A stretch of 61,121 bases of DNA from Saksenaea vasiformis B4078. Lineage: Eukaryota > Mucoromycota > Mucoromycetes > Mucorales > Saksenaeaceae. A program made the translations under genes and the position numbers. The stretch lies in NCBI GenBank assembly GCA_000697055.1, contig JNDT01001455.1, positions 1-61,121 of the forward strand, in the 5' to 3' direction. Below, one piece after another: positions 1 through 13,100 of this stretch. Every line of letters starts with the position of its first letter. Positions within the stretch are counted from its first letter, which is position 1. The notes below the pieces were generated by a model. That model was not told the origin of the DNA. It did no database searches and saw only the letters and a list, made by a program, of their open reading frames with translations.

Positions 1-585
1 ATACTTTGGTGCCAATTCACTTAAACCCCGAAGGGCATTCTCACCTAATGGTGGAGACCGGCGCCGCACCTTGGACCGATGGGCCCGGTGAAAAAAGGAA
101 ATATCCATACGGCCGAGTTTTCGGAAGCACTACAGAGGACGTGGACGATGCAGCACCTAACGAGGTCTTGAAGGATGTAAGAATGAGTAACAACTGCCCA
201 TACAAATGGATATCATTTCACTCCACCGAATGTAACAAGAGGGAGCTCATTCAGGTAGTTGATCAGAGGACTTGTAGGCTAAAATATAGACATGAAGAAT
301 GAATGATCCTGTATACATTTTGAATAATTGATATCCTTACTGGGACGTTAAAGAGAACAGAGCCAAAGAATAAAAAGAAAAAAGGAAATTCATGCGTCCC
401 TTTACACTAAATACTGATCATCTTGGGGTGGAACCTGTCCTTATCGTGACATATTTTTACTGCTTCCGACGGGATCCTGGGAATACGTCACTGGAGTACC
501 CACAATGCAAGACTCTGGTTATCCAGGCGCAAACTACTCCTTGGATTAACGCAAAACGGCTTACTTCTCAGCGATCCATAGACTA
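1..585. repeat. Dispersed repeat family, copy 1 (truncated by window start)
   Basis: The stretch from about 262 to 585 aligns by eye with 50,190-50,490 and 53,600-53,990. Shared landmarks occur in the same order: 'ttaaagagaacagagccaaa', then 'atttttactgctt', then 'ggagtacccacaatgcaa', then 'ttggattaacgcaaaa'. The first 260 bases match 53,380-53,560 more weakly (for example 'gcccggtg' and 'ctacagagga'), so this copy probably carries the segment missing from copy 2. A 98-codon open frame at 6-302 lies inside it. I do not recognise its product and the frame is not shared with the other copies, so I do not call a gene. The element type is unknown; no LTRs, terminal inverted repeats or target duplications were found. 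Confidence 0.75.
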
Positions 586-1970
586 ATTGGGTGCATCGGG
601 TGACAGCATCATTCTTCAGACAATCAACAGATCCTAGGCTCAACAACCGGACTAGGAAGGCTGTTCCTTAGGCGTTGTACCATCTATGACCAAATCTGCG
701 ATAAGCCTAGCAAGCTTTTTGCGCCTTATTGCCTAACCATTGATTGTCTTCGCTTTAAATTTCGATGGATCTCTGTTCTGGTCTTTTGAAGGCTGTATAG
801 GCCAAAGTAATTAATTGTATATGTAGGACAATGGATGCTTCCCAAAAAGGCACCAAGTTAGGTCCGACCGCTTACGGATATTCCTGCGAGATATGATTAG
901 CATCTTAAGGGAAGATAATCTGCAGCAGTTTATGATGTACTGAAATGAGCTATAAGTAATCTCTTTTCATATGAAAGAAACTACATTCCTTCCGGACTGT
1001 TGTCAACAGCATGAAGGAGAAGAACCCTGTGTCACTCGGAAAGGAAATCATAGGACCTTATGCCACGTGGCAAAAAGAAAAATAAGTGCTCTGTCAAGTT
1101 TGGACATGGTACTTTGTGTGGGAATGTTTCCATCAGAAGATATGTTTTTTAGAATGATCTTATCAAAGAATAAATTAAGTGCGGTTGCCAGTAAGTGATG
1201 AAAGAACAGGAAAGAAAACACAGGCAGTAAATAGAATGAAGAAGAAAATCCTTTGACACTTTACCATCTTTATTTTTTTTTATATCTTTACTGACGCTAA
1301 TGTCATACAATGCGCACATACGCATGGCGTCCATTGCGTACTGAGGGATGAATGCGATGGAAGTGGGGTGCGCGGACGGGTGCGCCTACAGTCAGTAAAG
1401 TCCGAAATGTGACATCACTGAAAAATTTTCTAATAGTTTCTGGCTTAAAAAGGGCCAGATTTGGGCAAACAGAAAGTTTTCCATCTTTCCCATTACACCT
1501 ACAAAAGTGAGTACAAACAATCCCTTATGTATATCCTGGTTTATTTATGCGTTCTATTTAGTGAGAGATAAGTGGAGAAAGAAGCGCCAGAGACGTCTCA
1601 AGGCCAAGAGAAAGAAAATGAGAGCAAGATCCAAATAATCGCATCGCCAAAGGAAATGATCTGACTTACTCGGATGCCTGCTCCTAAAACGTTTGCAATA
1701 AAAGAAACTATCTCTTTGTTGACATAATGATCAAACAAACTATTGCATGTTGTGCATCTGCTGAATATGAGTGAGGGAACATCATGTTGGGTTGACGGAA
1801 CGTTTCGTTTTAAGGGATTCTTATGTGCTTTCGTATTTTCTTGACGATGGAAACATCAACGTCATCCACAACTTGTTAATCTGAATAGAGAGTATTCGAT
1901 CGATAATTGACAACACGCGAGTTTGGGATCAACAGAAAAAAAAAAGAGGCCATAACATGTAATTATAAAA
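586..1970. other. Intergenic, no gene recognised
   Basis: Only short unrelated open frames on both strands, none with family resemblance or exon-like splice signals. It lies downstream of the ERV46 gene, which is transcribed toward it. Confidence 0.6.
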
Positions 1971-3425
1971 CTATAACGCTTTGCCCAACTCAATTTTCTT
2001 TCTGAGTGACCTTTCTGCGCGGTACATCACTCGATCCACTAAGCCTGCCACAGTAAAGATTCCTCCAACAATGGCGAAGACACCTGTGATAAAGCTGGTA
2101 AAAGACGCCCGACTTTCGCGGTAGATAATCAACATCGGCGAAATGTCCATGACGAAGAAGACACCTAGGTATGAAATCAATCGGTTATAGATACTTTGCT
2201 ATATATCCTTTGTTCTCTTACCTGGTAAGCCGGTAGATTGTTCACTCAGGACACGTTCATTTTGAGTGACAGAATACTGGTTGGTAAACGTGGATGATCC
2301 AACCAGAGGTTTCAGCTCAGTGGATACAATTTTGAGGAAGTACTGGTACATGGTCCGTGCTAATTGATTGATGAGCAAAAATGACAACGGACACCCGGCC
2401 ATTTACTTTCTGTTGTCGTCTTCACTGTGCCGCCCAGAGGATTCGTCAACGCCACAACGTCGTTGGTATTGTCTGTGTCAGGGCCAAACTTTAAAGAATG
2501 GATCTGATGGATACATCGAATTTGTGGCCATCAGGTGCACCGGCTAAAAAGGATTGAAGATCGTGGATGTGCATCGAGGAGCTTTGGAAGGCACTGCCTG
2601 GTGCAATATGGAAATTGCCCCTCACCTTGTTTACTAAAAGTTGCCCATGTAAATTACATCCCTCGTTTGATTGCTTTTCGATCTTTTCTCGCCATCCCTC
2701 ACGGATACATTGATCAATCTTGTCAGGATCGCCAAATCCCCAGCCAACTTCTACATACGCCTGTCGTACATCCTCGCAAGTATTACAACATCCCTCTTTG
2801 GCGCCATAGCAGCTACCACATTCATTGTGAGGCTGCAATGCCTTTTGTGCACCGTGTGTTGCATCACCGAGCTCTGCATTAAGAAGAATTGGTGAACCTA
2901 TTGCTATGCCGCTTCCTTGACGACTACTCACTGTCTGCTTTTTCTGCTGCGATTTCTTTTCCACTGAGATCTAATCGCACCTTATAGACATCATGGCTAT
3001 AGCCAGTGATATGTGCTCCTGAGTCGTCCATAATGTCCAAGCTTAACACTAGCATTTTCATGCATCAAATTGAGCATGACAAGGCGTCTCGGATATGTTC
3101 CGGCCGTACTTACTGTGGCAAGGCATTCGCGGAAATGTGACATTGAATCGAATCGTCATTTTCTCTTTTCTGCTCTTATCAACCACCAGTTCGGGTCGCC
3201 AATTTGGGGTGCGATACACCATTAGTTCAGAAAACACCAGAAAGGCAATAATAATGGCACTCAGGACGGTAACTGAATCATTCCATCAACTTCCTTTCAG
3301 CACGATTACACAAATCCTGTCTTACCTGCAGCACCCATGGTGGTTTTGACGCGAAAATCATCTAACGTCTTTGCATAAGCATCGAACGGACGAAACCGTG
3401 CGAACAAGGAGCCTTGTCTCGCCAT
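1971..3425 (-). CDS. ERV46: ERV46/ERGIC3 COPII cargo receptor, one frame break
   Basis: This encodes the Erv46/ERGIC3 membrane protein, which with Erv41 cycles between ER and Golgi in COPII/COPI vesicles and retrieves cargo. Exons read on the minus strand: 3425-3326, 3272-3114, 3048-2932, 2897-2407, 2359-2222 and 2164-1971. All phases agree except for one break. The product is about 399 aa. It starts MARQGSLFARFRPFDAYAKT, followed by an N-terminal membrane segment (VLSAIIIAFLVFSELMVY). A luminal Cys-rich block follows (CGSCYGAKEGCCNTC), then MYQYFLKIV, and a C-terminal membrane segment after DISPMLIIYRESR. These are the hallmarks of the family. The ATG at 3425 is the first Met of the conserved N-terminus. 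Between 2508 and 2509 the frame shifts by one missing base: before it the frame reads KFDVS, after it the family motif IHSLKFGPD continues in another frame. This could be an assembly indel or a real mutation. Confidence 0.9.
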
Positions 3426-4150
3426 GGGATTCAAACAAGAGATCGTCTTTTTGGATTCGCTTTTAGACGCTTCAACACCGCTGCCATACGCTCCGCGAAA
3501 TTTTCGCAACGGGATAATGCTTATCCGAGTCTCACATTCCCTCCATGCAGTGGTGAAGAATACTCAATCAACGGATATAATGGCGCTGTCAATGAAAAAG
3601 GCGATAAACGAAAGAAGAGAAAAGAATGCAAAAGAACAAGGAGGATACATATAATACACTTAAAGCTTTTAGAGTCTTGGGAGCGTGTCGTCTCGTTTAA
3701 ATGCAAAGATATTGCGTATATAGTCGTTACAATACTTGGTTCCGTGCTTTTATTGCAAAGACGCGGTATTTATGATGAGATAGTGTCTTCGTAATATGCT
3801 ACCTCCATAAGCAACTCCTAGGTGCACGACCGTTTTCCCTGATCAAGCCTAACAACAACCCTCTTTGCTGATGCCATGGTCTATCGCGCAAGAAGCTACC
3901 CTTTCTCGATCGTCAATTTGCCGACATCGTGCTTCATATCGGTAATCATAGCGTTCAAATTTTGGTCCACGCAAATCGCAGATCGACGTCGTATTCACTA
4001 CTCAAAACGGCATCTTTGAAATGCTATGGAGCAGTTATTAAGGTGTTGCGAGGTTACGGTTAATCGTGGCAATTCTAGCAATTAGAAACGTATTTGTTGA
4101 TGGAAAAATCTCCCTTCAGAACTTTAATAATATGTACATATAGGGGTATT

Positions 4151-5500
4151 TTAATAGATCGAATCGGCCATGAAGCGCGTGACGATGTGGACGCTATGCT
4201 GCTCCCCATCCAGCACAGTTGGTACAATATTCCATGGAGTCCAGATACCGACACAGTCATCTCTTGGGAACTGCTTCCGCATCTCCGGCGGTATCTGCAT
4301 GTATACGAAAGAGAACATCATAAGGTAACGCTCTTCGTGCTCAGATGGAGTATAGGGAGGTAACGTAATAGGTGGCGGAAAATCTTCTTCGATAACGTCA
4401 TAGTCGTTTTCCAAAGCATGGTTGACCTGCATTGGAGATAAATCGCTCTTTTTTATAGCAATGCACCAGGCAAATGTAAATCCATGCTGTGTCCACTTTT
4501 CGACCACACGAAACAGTTGTGCGTCATCGAATTTTAGGCACACCCTCGCAACAGACCCTACTTTCGCCACTAAAAAGATGTTATGCGAAGTCGAACATCC
4601 CAATCGACATACTTTCACTTTTGACACGACGATACCATGCTATGTGTTCTTCCTTGTCGTTTGTAATTACCTTCAAAGCGTGCATGGCTATACCATGACT
4701 TAGAAATAATCATACTGTCAAAATATGGCACAGATTATAATAGCGCATCATAAGAACGTACGGTTTAAAGCGAATTGGTTCTTGTTGTTGTTGTTGCTGA
4801 CCACGTCGCACGTCATGCCGATAGACGGGTGGCAACGCCTGCGGTAATCTAAATTGTGGACTGAGTGCGCGTAGCGGTAGCTGAGAGGACGGTGATTGAC
4901 GTTCAGGAAAGGATTGTTGCGTAGATCTGAGCATCTCGTCATCTGTCCACGATTCTAGGATTGCATCTACTTCGGCATGGTTCTGTGTTGAAGAAGGCTG
5001 CCATGCACTTAATCCGTCTAATATATGGCTAGTAGAACTTGATGTGTTAAATGATGCGCCGTCTTCCAGAAGCCCACTACTGTCATCGTCCGAAAAACTG
5101 CGAATTGAATCATGTACACACTCCATGTTGGTTGGACTATTTCCATCAGATATCCATGATTGAACAGATAACTCTTGATCGTTAAATACATCTTTCGCTT
5201 CCGGTGATCTGACATCCCACGCTGCACCAATTATTAACAGCTATATATCTACATACGCGATATTTACCAATAGATGACATAAAATCACTGCCTTCTTCAT
5301 AGTTGTCATCCTGTTGAGGCTGTTCACAGTTTGCCAGCTCGACGTCCATCGAATCTCTCTGATCGTGACTCGGTGATGGCTACATGCTGGTTAGCAAATT
5401 CTAATGCGAAAAGAAAAGAGGTGCGCTTCACCTCCATCACACGATCTGTTACTACTTGGCGTTTGGCATTGGAATCAATGACGCTGGTCTGGATGGACAT
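4151..5500 (-). CDS. Unknown protein, 381 aa, five exons
   Basis: I do not recognise this protein. Exons fit in phase on the minus strand: 5500-5432, 5379-5268, 5221-4762, 4698-4613 and 4569-4151, giving 381 codons plus stop. Donors include GTGAAG, GTAAAT, GTACGT and GTATGT; introns are 43-63 nt. The first Met (MSIQTSVIDSNAKRQVV) follows an in-frame stop. Residues about 24-190 are acidic and Ser/Pro/Gln-rich with a short poly-Gln run (codons near 4790), so probably disordered. The C-terminal 190 residues look folded: KPHGIAMHALKVITNDKEEH, then VARVCLKFDDAQLFRVVEKW, HGFTFAWCIAIKKSDLSP and VGIWTPWNIVPTVLDGEQHS. It has no signal peptide and no membrane segment. A disordered head on a compact domain suits a nuclear or regulatory protein, but that is only inference. 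The last three exons rest on phase agreement, without family support. Confidence 0.6.
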
Positions 5501-8399
5501 AAACGCTGTTTAGTGATCGCGTGGATTACCAAACATCTGATTACCGCTGGGCGTTTCATGAATCGTTCGAAACCAACAACGGAGCTCAACAACTATCTGC
5601 AGAAAAGACCGTCTTTGGGACACGACATTTATCTTTGACCGTCGTCATTGGTCTTCTTTTCCTCATGTAATCCGTGGGCACACTGTAGTGCGTCTTATGA
5701 AAACTATCTATCAGCAGCGTGTAACCCAGGTGTGGAAAATGTGCTTGCAATAAGGATAGATCGCAGAAAAGCAAGCATACACGTTGTGCACAACCTGAAA
5801 AGATTCAAAGCCGAGTATGAGACAACTATTCAAAACCCGCCTGCTAAGTGATGAAAGAGGGTGTTTTGACTATCACAGACTCAATGTGGTGTACAGTCAA
5901 AGTTGGACTATCCTCGAGAATCTGACTGTCCTCCTAACGCTGTGACCACAAGGCTCAAGAGTAGCACGAATATGGCAAATGCCCAGGTGACATTGATGTG
6001 TTGGACACATTGGTGTGGCCATCGACTCGTCATCGTCCAGTGGCAGACTCAACGTTCGAATATCTCGAAGATGAACATATCAGATTGGATGACACAGATA
6101 TGTCTGAACATGATGTACGGCACAGCTACTATAACTATGCTCAAAAATCCGCTCTCTGTCAATAGACACTTCCCCACATATTCGTGTCACATGAAAAGCA
6201 CGCACCTAAATTTTTCAGCTAGATGGATTGATGCCAAGCAGGAAGGGGTGCGATGCAAAATCGGAAATAACAGCCTGCAAAATGCTTCGTACGATTGACG
6301 CACTGGCGTTATGCCAGATATATCGAGATTTGCCATCAGTCCACTAAAAAGGAGCAAAGCCAACACTAGTAGAGTCTGCTACAATGAGCTGGTCTTCCAC
6401 CTGTTGGTATAGTTTGTCAAAATAATATTATACTGGAGGAGATCAACGAGATCATCACTAAAATTATGGATCTTTCCCATGACTTCGTGCCTATTTGAAA
6501 TTATTCGGCGTTACTTCCGGCTGAACTCAGCGCTTTGAAGTACGCAGTTTTGCGTTCATCCGACCTTGGCTCTTCAGAGACGCAAGATTTATTTAGTGTA
6601 GCGTAAAAAAAGATTCAATAAACAGAATTGAAGCACTGATTCATATAATTAGCCTTTGCAGTTGAGATAATTCTTGCTGCGCATGTAACATGTATCTCAC
6701 CTATAAAGCAAAGATCCCATCTTATTGTTCAAGAGGCATCTTAACAGACTTTTGTGCTCTTAGCCAATGTATAGTCTGTGAAGCCGCATCCAGTTAGATT
6801 TTGTACGACGGCCTCTTTTCACTTCACATCTTGCCAATGAATTGGTTTGGCGGGATCTCTATACCTGATATCTAACAACTACGATCCAACGATCGTGCTT
6901 TCCTCATTTTTGACTCCTGTGTTACCGGGAAAATAGTGTATCCCCCTTCAACTATACCTCTCTAAGTAAAAAGCGACGAAATATCGAAAGCCGTGAGCTT
7001 CTTTCCAACGTCGACTTCCATCTCTTCGCTAGTCTGTATTCCGCAACCTTTCATAGCATACCTAGCAGCCTTCGAAAACTATGAAAATGTGCAGCAAAGA
7101 TCTTAGCCATCTGTATGGTTCCCAGGTATTGTATGTGCGACATCACCTGCATAGAATGTTGGATCAAGAAGGTTACCTGGTTCAGACGTCACTGTGCCAT
7201 GGAAACACGACCTGCGTTCAGATACCGACTCACACGCATTTCCCACGCAAGTTCCTGCTTATTCCCGACTACGGTCGGAGTCCGGTGGCGTCTTCCATAG
7301 CAGGTCAAGCTTGGTACATGTTTTCTTGCAGCATTTCGTCTTCACTTACCTGTTTCCACGTGTTCGGCATCTATATAGATGTGAGAAAGGCAGGATGAAA
7401 CTGACGGGATGGCCTTCTGCGCGGCTTTCAAAGAGTTCTTTGAAGCAAACGACCCTCCACAGTAGTTGTCGGTAACAAATACATCCGATCGACATTGTGC
7501 GATATGTTGTCGCTATTCTGTTTTTTTTTCGTTTCAACCATAATATTTAACTGTCGGTTTAAGCTTTTTACGATCTACCGTATTTTCCAATTTCTTCGAC
7601 GAAAGCATAGACTTCTGGATCAACCTATAGTCTCAATCCTAGAGGATAACTGCTTCTTCAACTGAAGAGATGAGATCTTCCTTTATAAAGGAAGATGCTA
7701 TTGGAAAATTTCATTAAGTCATGATCTACTAATCTACTGATGTCTTTTCTCTACATTGATTGTATTGATTCTCATGACTCGCTGTAATCCTTAAATGACG
7801 AAGTTCACAACCAGCCAGTGGTTGCGATCTTTTTAACTACACAAACGGGCTTGAGTAAGCATAATAACGAAAAAATTATCTTGTATTTTTCTCTTATCGA
7901 ACACTGCTCAGTTTATTGGATAATCACCGAAAAATTTTAAAAATGTTCCTGGTGGATGAGTGCCGGATATCCTTGAAGATGATGTGATTTGTTCGACTAC
8001 GGCAACCCGGTTGCTCCTACCTTGTAGAATTGGACTTCGTGACGTATCCAGTGACTAGATGAACTCAAACACTGCTCAAAAAGACCATCCATCCACCAGG
8101 TACCAAGAAGCATACTTCACTGGTTTGTGCAACCCTGAGCAATCCAGCGTTTATGATGACTGATAATCCAACATGCACCGTATGCAAGTTGACGGATGCC
8201 AAGAGATACATTCACGCAGCAACTGTATAATGAGGCATAATGAGCCACAAAGCACAGTAAGAAAATCAAAAATGGTAAACGGAAAATTTTTATCTAATCT
8301 TACAACACGGTAATATGGTATGGAGTACATTATTTGCGAGGGAAAAAGAGGACGAGGCAAGGGGAGTAAAGGATGTAAAATACAATAGAGACTAAATTT
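5501..8399. other. Intergenic, no confident gene
   Basis: The longest open frame (5903-6298, +) shows no family resemblance and poor codon structure. Minus-strand splice-like signals occur near 7171 and 7350 (ggttacc and acttacc), around a short stretch that could be relic exons, but no continuous model could be built. A 22-bp perfect palindrome lies at 7675-7696. Confidence 0.5.
7675..7696. repeat. Perfect 22-bp palindrome
   Basis: The sequence ATCTTCCTTTA followed by TAAAGGAAGAT is its own reverse complement across all 22 bases. Its role is unknown. It lies in gene-free DNA about 0.7 kb downstream of the MFS gene end at 8400. Confidence 0.8.
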
Positions 8400-10176
8400 T
8401 TAGCTGGCGCTGCCAGTGTTGTTGTTGTTGTTGTTGTTGGTATCTTTCGTAAGGCCCATCTGTGACACGTCGTATCCGTTATCAGCAAGGTACTGTTTGA
8501 AATCGACATCCTCTTGGGCCAAGCCCTCAGGACCGATATCAGGAAGGAAGAACCATGCGATAGCAGCTGCAACAATAGCGATGCCACTTCCCACAAGGAA
8601 GGGTCCTCGGGGACCCATACTAGCTTTCATTGGGTCAAATGCAAGCGTACCAACAGTGGCTCCGACTTTTCCGATTGCTGCGGCAATACCGTAACCAGTA
8701 CCACGTATAGCCGTAGGGAAGAGCTCCATGGCATTAAGACCCATACAGTCACCAGGACCGTACTCACCCAAAGCAAGGAAAAGACCGTACATGATCTAGA
8801 AACGAAAGTGTTGGCTTTTCTTGCATGACCAAAAGTATAAAACATGAAACTTACGATGAACATTGGGAAACAGTTGGCGGAAAGCTGGTAATAGGTACCA
8901 CCAATAATCATACCAATCACACCTTGTAAAAATAAGCCAATAGCAAGCGTCTTTCTACGGCCGATCCAGTCTACGGAGAAAGCGCCAGCTATGGATCCTG
9001 GAAGATTGAAAGCATACAACAGGATGTTCCATGCAACAATCTCGATCAAAGTTCCTTTACCGGCAGCTTGCTGAATGATGATACCCGAGAAAACGTTGTT
9101 GGGGTAGGCAATGAAGTCATAAATGAACCATAATCCTGAGGCCAAAAGGATGCGGAACCAATAGCGTTTGAAAATAAGCCAGTAGGGTACACGCTTCTTG
9201 ATGGCGCCAGTCTGGTAGTGCTTTGAGTCGGCCATCTTCAAACGAACTAGGGATGTAACGCGGGTGAGATAAACAAAGATTGCATCATCGAACTTCGCGC
9301 ACTTACAGTACAAGACCGACAATGGCGGGACAATACCAAGGCCAAGCGAAAGACGCCAGACTGGTTCCAAATTATCCTTGAAAATAGCCAACAAAATGAG
9401 AGGGACGACGGCCGAAACCACATAACCCAGATCAATCACGAAGTTGGTAACCTGGCAAAGGTTGACCGAGTTAAAACACACATATGAATTCCTCCTTTTC
9501 GAGACGCCTGTCAGTACTTACGAAAATGAAGAGAGTGCCTCGCCTTCCCGGTGCCACTTCATCCGCCGATTCACCAGCCGAGACAGAGCTGCATGGATAT
9601 TCACCGCCCACGCCGACACCAATGACTCCGCGGGCAATAATCATCATCCATAATAAGCCCGTAGGTGTTGGGCCACTGGAAGCGCAAGTCAAGGCAGCAC
9701 CAAGGATAACAAGGACGGTTGTGGCAATGAGACCAATTTTCCGACCAATGCGATCAATGATCAAACCAAAACCTAATATGGTAATTTATAACCATGGGGT
9801 AAACAAAAAGGGGAGGTAGTACGAGGTACGAGTCAGTAATTTTCCAGAGCAAGAAGGCGCAGAACTAACCAACTTGGCCAACGATGGCACCCACGAACAT
9901 TGCATAGGATAGTCGCGATTTCATTGTGTCGTTGAAGATCACATTACCGTAGATGGCTTCCAAAAAGATGTTGACGAAACTGATCACACCCGATTGATAA
10001 CCATCTGACAAGAGCGCAAAGCCACTGAAGACAACGTTGAAGTAAGATGCTGTCTTTGATTTTTTGGCTGGCTCATTAAAGGATGATGCTTCATCTCCGA
10101 CAAGGTCCTTGGTGACGACGTGATCGACCGTGCTGTCGGATATCTTCTGTTTGTTAATAGAACTGGAGTCTGCCAT
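8400..10176 (-). CDS. MFS transporter, Git1/Pho84-like (phosphate or glycerophosphodiester)
   Basis: A 12-helix major facilitator of the phosphate/organophosphate group, expected in the plasma membrane as a proton symporter. Exons on the minus strand: 10176-9870, 9772-9522, 9451-9307, 9246-8855 and 8795-8400. All are in phase with GT-AG introns of 59-97 nt, giving 496 aa. Diagnostic parts are the N-terminal half signature GLIIDRIGRK after helix 2, GVGVGGEYPCSS in helix 4, VWRLSLGLGIVPPLSVL in helix 6, WFIYDFIAYPNNVFSG in helix 7, DWIGRRKTLAIG between helices 8 and 9, and GEYGPGDCMGLNAMELFPT. The long helix 6-7 loop contains FRLKMADS, as in Git1. The N-terminus is a 45-residue hydrophilic tail. 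The C-terminus ends in a run of seven Asn, encoded by a GTT-repeat tract on the plus strand near 8415. The substrate, phosphate or glycerophosphoinositol, cannot be decided from sequence alone. Confidence 0.9.
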
Positions 10177-13100
10177 CGGGCTGCAAAGAGGCAGAGGAAA
10201 GTGTAAAGCAGAACAAAAAAGAAGAAAAGAAGAAAAGAAGACAAAGTCAGAAGGAAAGAAAAAGAACCAAACAGAAAAAAAAGGGCACCTTTAAAAAGAC
10301 CCACAATTTTCGTCGCCACTGATATTTTCAGGCATTGCTTATTTTGAGACTCCTCGAACCTTCTGAGTTCTAAATATAAAGAAGTTGAACAAGGTAAAGA
10401 CGTTTCACAGTAAGTATAGCCAATCATATTTCGTATGTAAGGGCGCATGGAGATGTTAAACTCCCTGACCGTCTTGTATCAAGAGAACCTTCTGCGATTA
10501 AGTTTACATTTACCCTCGATTTACATTGTCACTTGAGACCACACATGATTTCCAGTTTAGTCATATAACACCAACAAAAGAACAGTTCTTGGGTAAATTT
10601 TCCCAAAACGAAACGGGCCAACCACCTTATCGTCTGATTTCACGTCAGCAACTGATTCGAGCAAAATGTTCACACGCGACCATAATGAAACGCTATCATT
10701 CGTTCATCCTGAATTCGTGTCGTATTGTCAAGACAACTTGTCCTACGACTGAATCAGGTTAAACAAAATGCAACATCCTATCTTTTTTTCCGTTCCTTCC
10801 ATCATTTTCTATCTATTCAGAGCCCGCACAGGTGTCTTGACCTGTAAAGTGTCTGCCTGGCGGTTGTCTTGTTCATTGGATCGCGGAGCTTGGAAGGAAA
10901 ATAGGAAACAGTTCCTTTCCACAACCACTGGATGTTTTGCCACCAACTACCTTAAAATGAAATTCAAAAGATGTATCGTGCGATTACAGATATTTTGATT
11001 GTATTGTATATCAGGATATGTCTGATCCGTATTTGTATACATGATAAAAGGTTCCGAGAGAAAATATACACACAAATGAATGCTTATAATCAATATTATT
11101 TAATTCCGAACTCGATTGGACTAGTGCAAACAATGTTGTGCACAAAACTATTAACTCGAACTGCCATTTTCCCGGACCGATCTTTCCTTTTCGCAATGAC
11201 GATTTCATCATGATCCATGTTTATGTACGGAAATACTCGTCTTTGATTTCAAAATTCCTCATCCGATTTCTAAGACCTTTTGAAGTACAGTGCCACTGCA
11301 CAGAATTTTTTTTTAATCCTGTGAAGCTCCGCATCTCCAATCATGGTCCTCCTTTTTTCCATGAAGGAACGCAAGAAAGGGTTCGAGCGTTGCACATGCC
11401 CAGCGTGGGCCACGTGAATGATGGTTAATCAGAACGTTTACGATACCATTCAATGCCGTTGGATCATTCGTGTCTTCCATTCTAGCTTATCTTTAAATAA
11501 AGTTTCACAGTACATACCAGAACCGTTACAAAGCAGAACATGTAAAATTGGGTTTCCTACCGATATCCTTGTCACAGAATACTGTCGAAACGCGTCGAAT
11601 GTTAGAATTTCTGTCGGAGCTTGGTGGAGTCTAAGGATCGACTGTAACAGTGCTAATAGCGTGCTGCCTGTAATGAAGGATGCCCCGATAGCAAATATGG
11701 TCGCTACGGTGCTGGATATCAGATGTCACTCTGCAATAGATTGTGCCATACATTATCATCTTCCTTTGTTTTAGTACAGATCTACGGGAACACTGGTTCC
11801 TGGTAGACCAACTTCCCCTTAAGTAGAGAAGACAGCCTGTATTACCTAAATTGCTGATGGACTATTTTTGCTCAGGGAAAAATACTTCATCAGAAGCCGA
11901 CTTCCATTCCTGTGCGTATTCCTTACCAAGATTTAAGTTTGATAATGGTAAAGTTCGTAACTCTTGTATGTTAGTCTGACTTTCCGGAGATACTGCGGCG
12001 TCTCCATTGAAGAACTACTGGATGGCATGGAAACGTTTAAGGTACGTTGTGACGAAGTGCCGCTGCCTGTGATGCGCAGTGATAGTAATGCTGCGCAGCG
12101 GCCCCTTGTGCTGCGTACTGTTACATAATGTTTTTATGGGCTGAAACATGGCATAGCATGTAACAGGAGAAAGCATAGTGCTTCCAAGGCCTTGTATACT
12201 GCGGATAGACAGCAGTAACTATTTTTACTTTCAGATACACAAAATGTATGCAGAACGATAGTCTCTTTTGTTAGCCCAAATAATAACCTGGCCTTTCGAT
12301 CTCTTCAAACATTTGTCGTCGCTGTTTTTCCTACACGAACAACGCACACGACTAATTATCGCTGCGTTATGCGCCAACTGAAATGCAACAACGTCTCTCC
12401 ATGAATCGGCCTTCCTGGTTCGGGTTATAAGACTGACCGAAAATTCATGGGTCGTCTTAACCAAGCCAAAGGCTGAGCCAAGTTCCAGCACCTACTGGCC
12501 GATAGTTGGCCAGGAACCCAATTCACTGTTGAGTTTTATCAGCCTTCAGAGATCCTTAGAGAATATGACCGGTTAGGTCGCCAGGCAGCTGGATGAGCAC
12601 TTGGACGATTGGCTTGAATCTCCAGTCAGCCGATGCGACAAGCTGGATCAAACTCCATCGGACCCCGTGAAGCGGATGTTCGACTAACCCGCCTCAACCT
12701 AGAGTCATAAATAGGATGATGGTAGATTTACTTCTCTTTCCAAATGTTCACTGCAATGTCATACACACGAAATCTCTTGCTACTTAATCTCCAACCGTAA
12801 AATACATACTCATATCATCGATTTAACAAGCGATATAGAAGAGGCCTCTTATGTCTATGTTTTGGCGAACGAGCAAGTTTTCGATATAAGAGTAGTCTTG
12901 GGGTGCCAAAGAGGTGTAGCTATATCTGGATTAACTTTATAGCGGGGTGTCAACCCTTATCAACGGTGTAGCGATAAATATTGGCAATTAAAGTGATTCA
13001 ACATCCCTTGCCTGATATGTTGCTATGTCGCTATTTTTACTTACCTATGCGATCCGTGCGACCTTTAATCGACGCAAAGTTATTGATGATAGACCTCAAG

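Noticed and set aside
6..302. 98-codon open frame at the window start
   Set aside because: It lies inside the dispersed repeat, the frame is not kept in the other copies, and no family is recognised.
11450..11725. Minus-strand open frame with plausible helix sequence (VATIFAIGASF...)
   Set aside because: Open frames of about 90 codons are expected by chance in this length; no start, splice partners or family resemblance.
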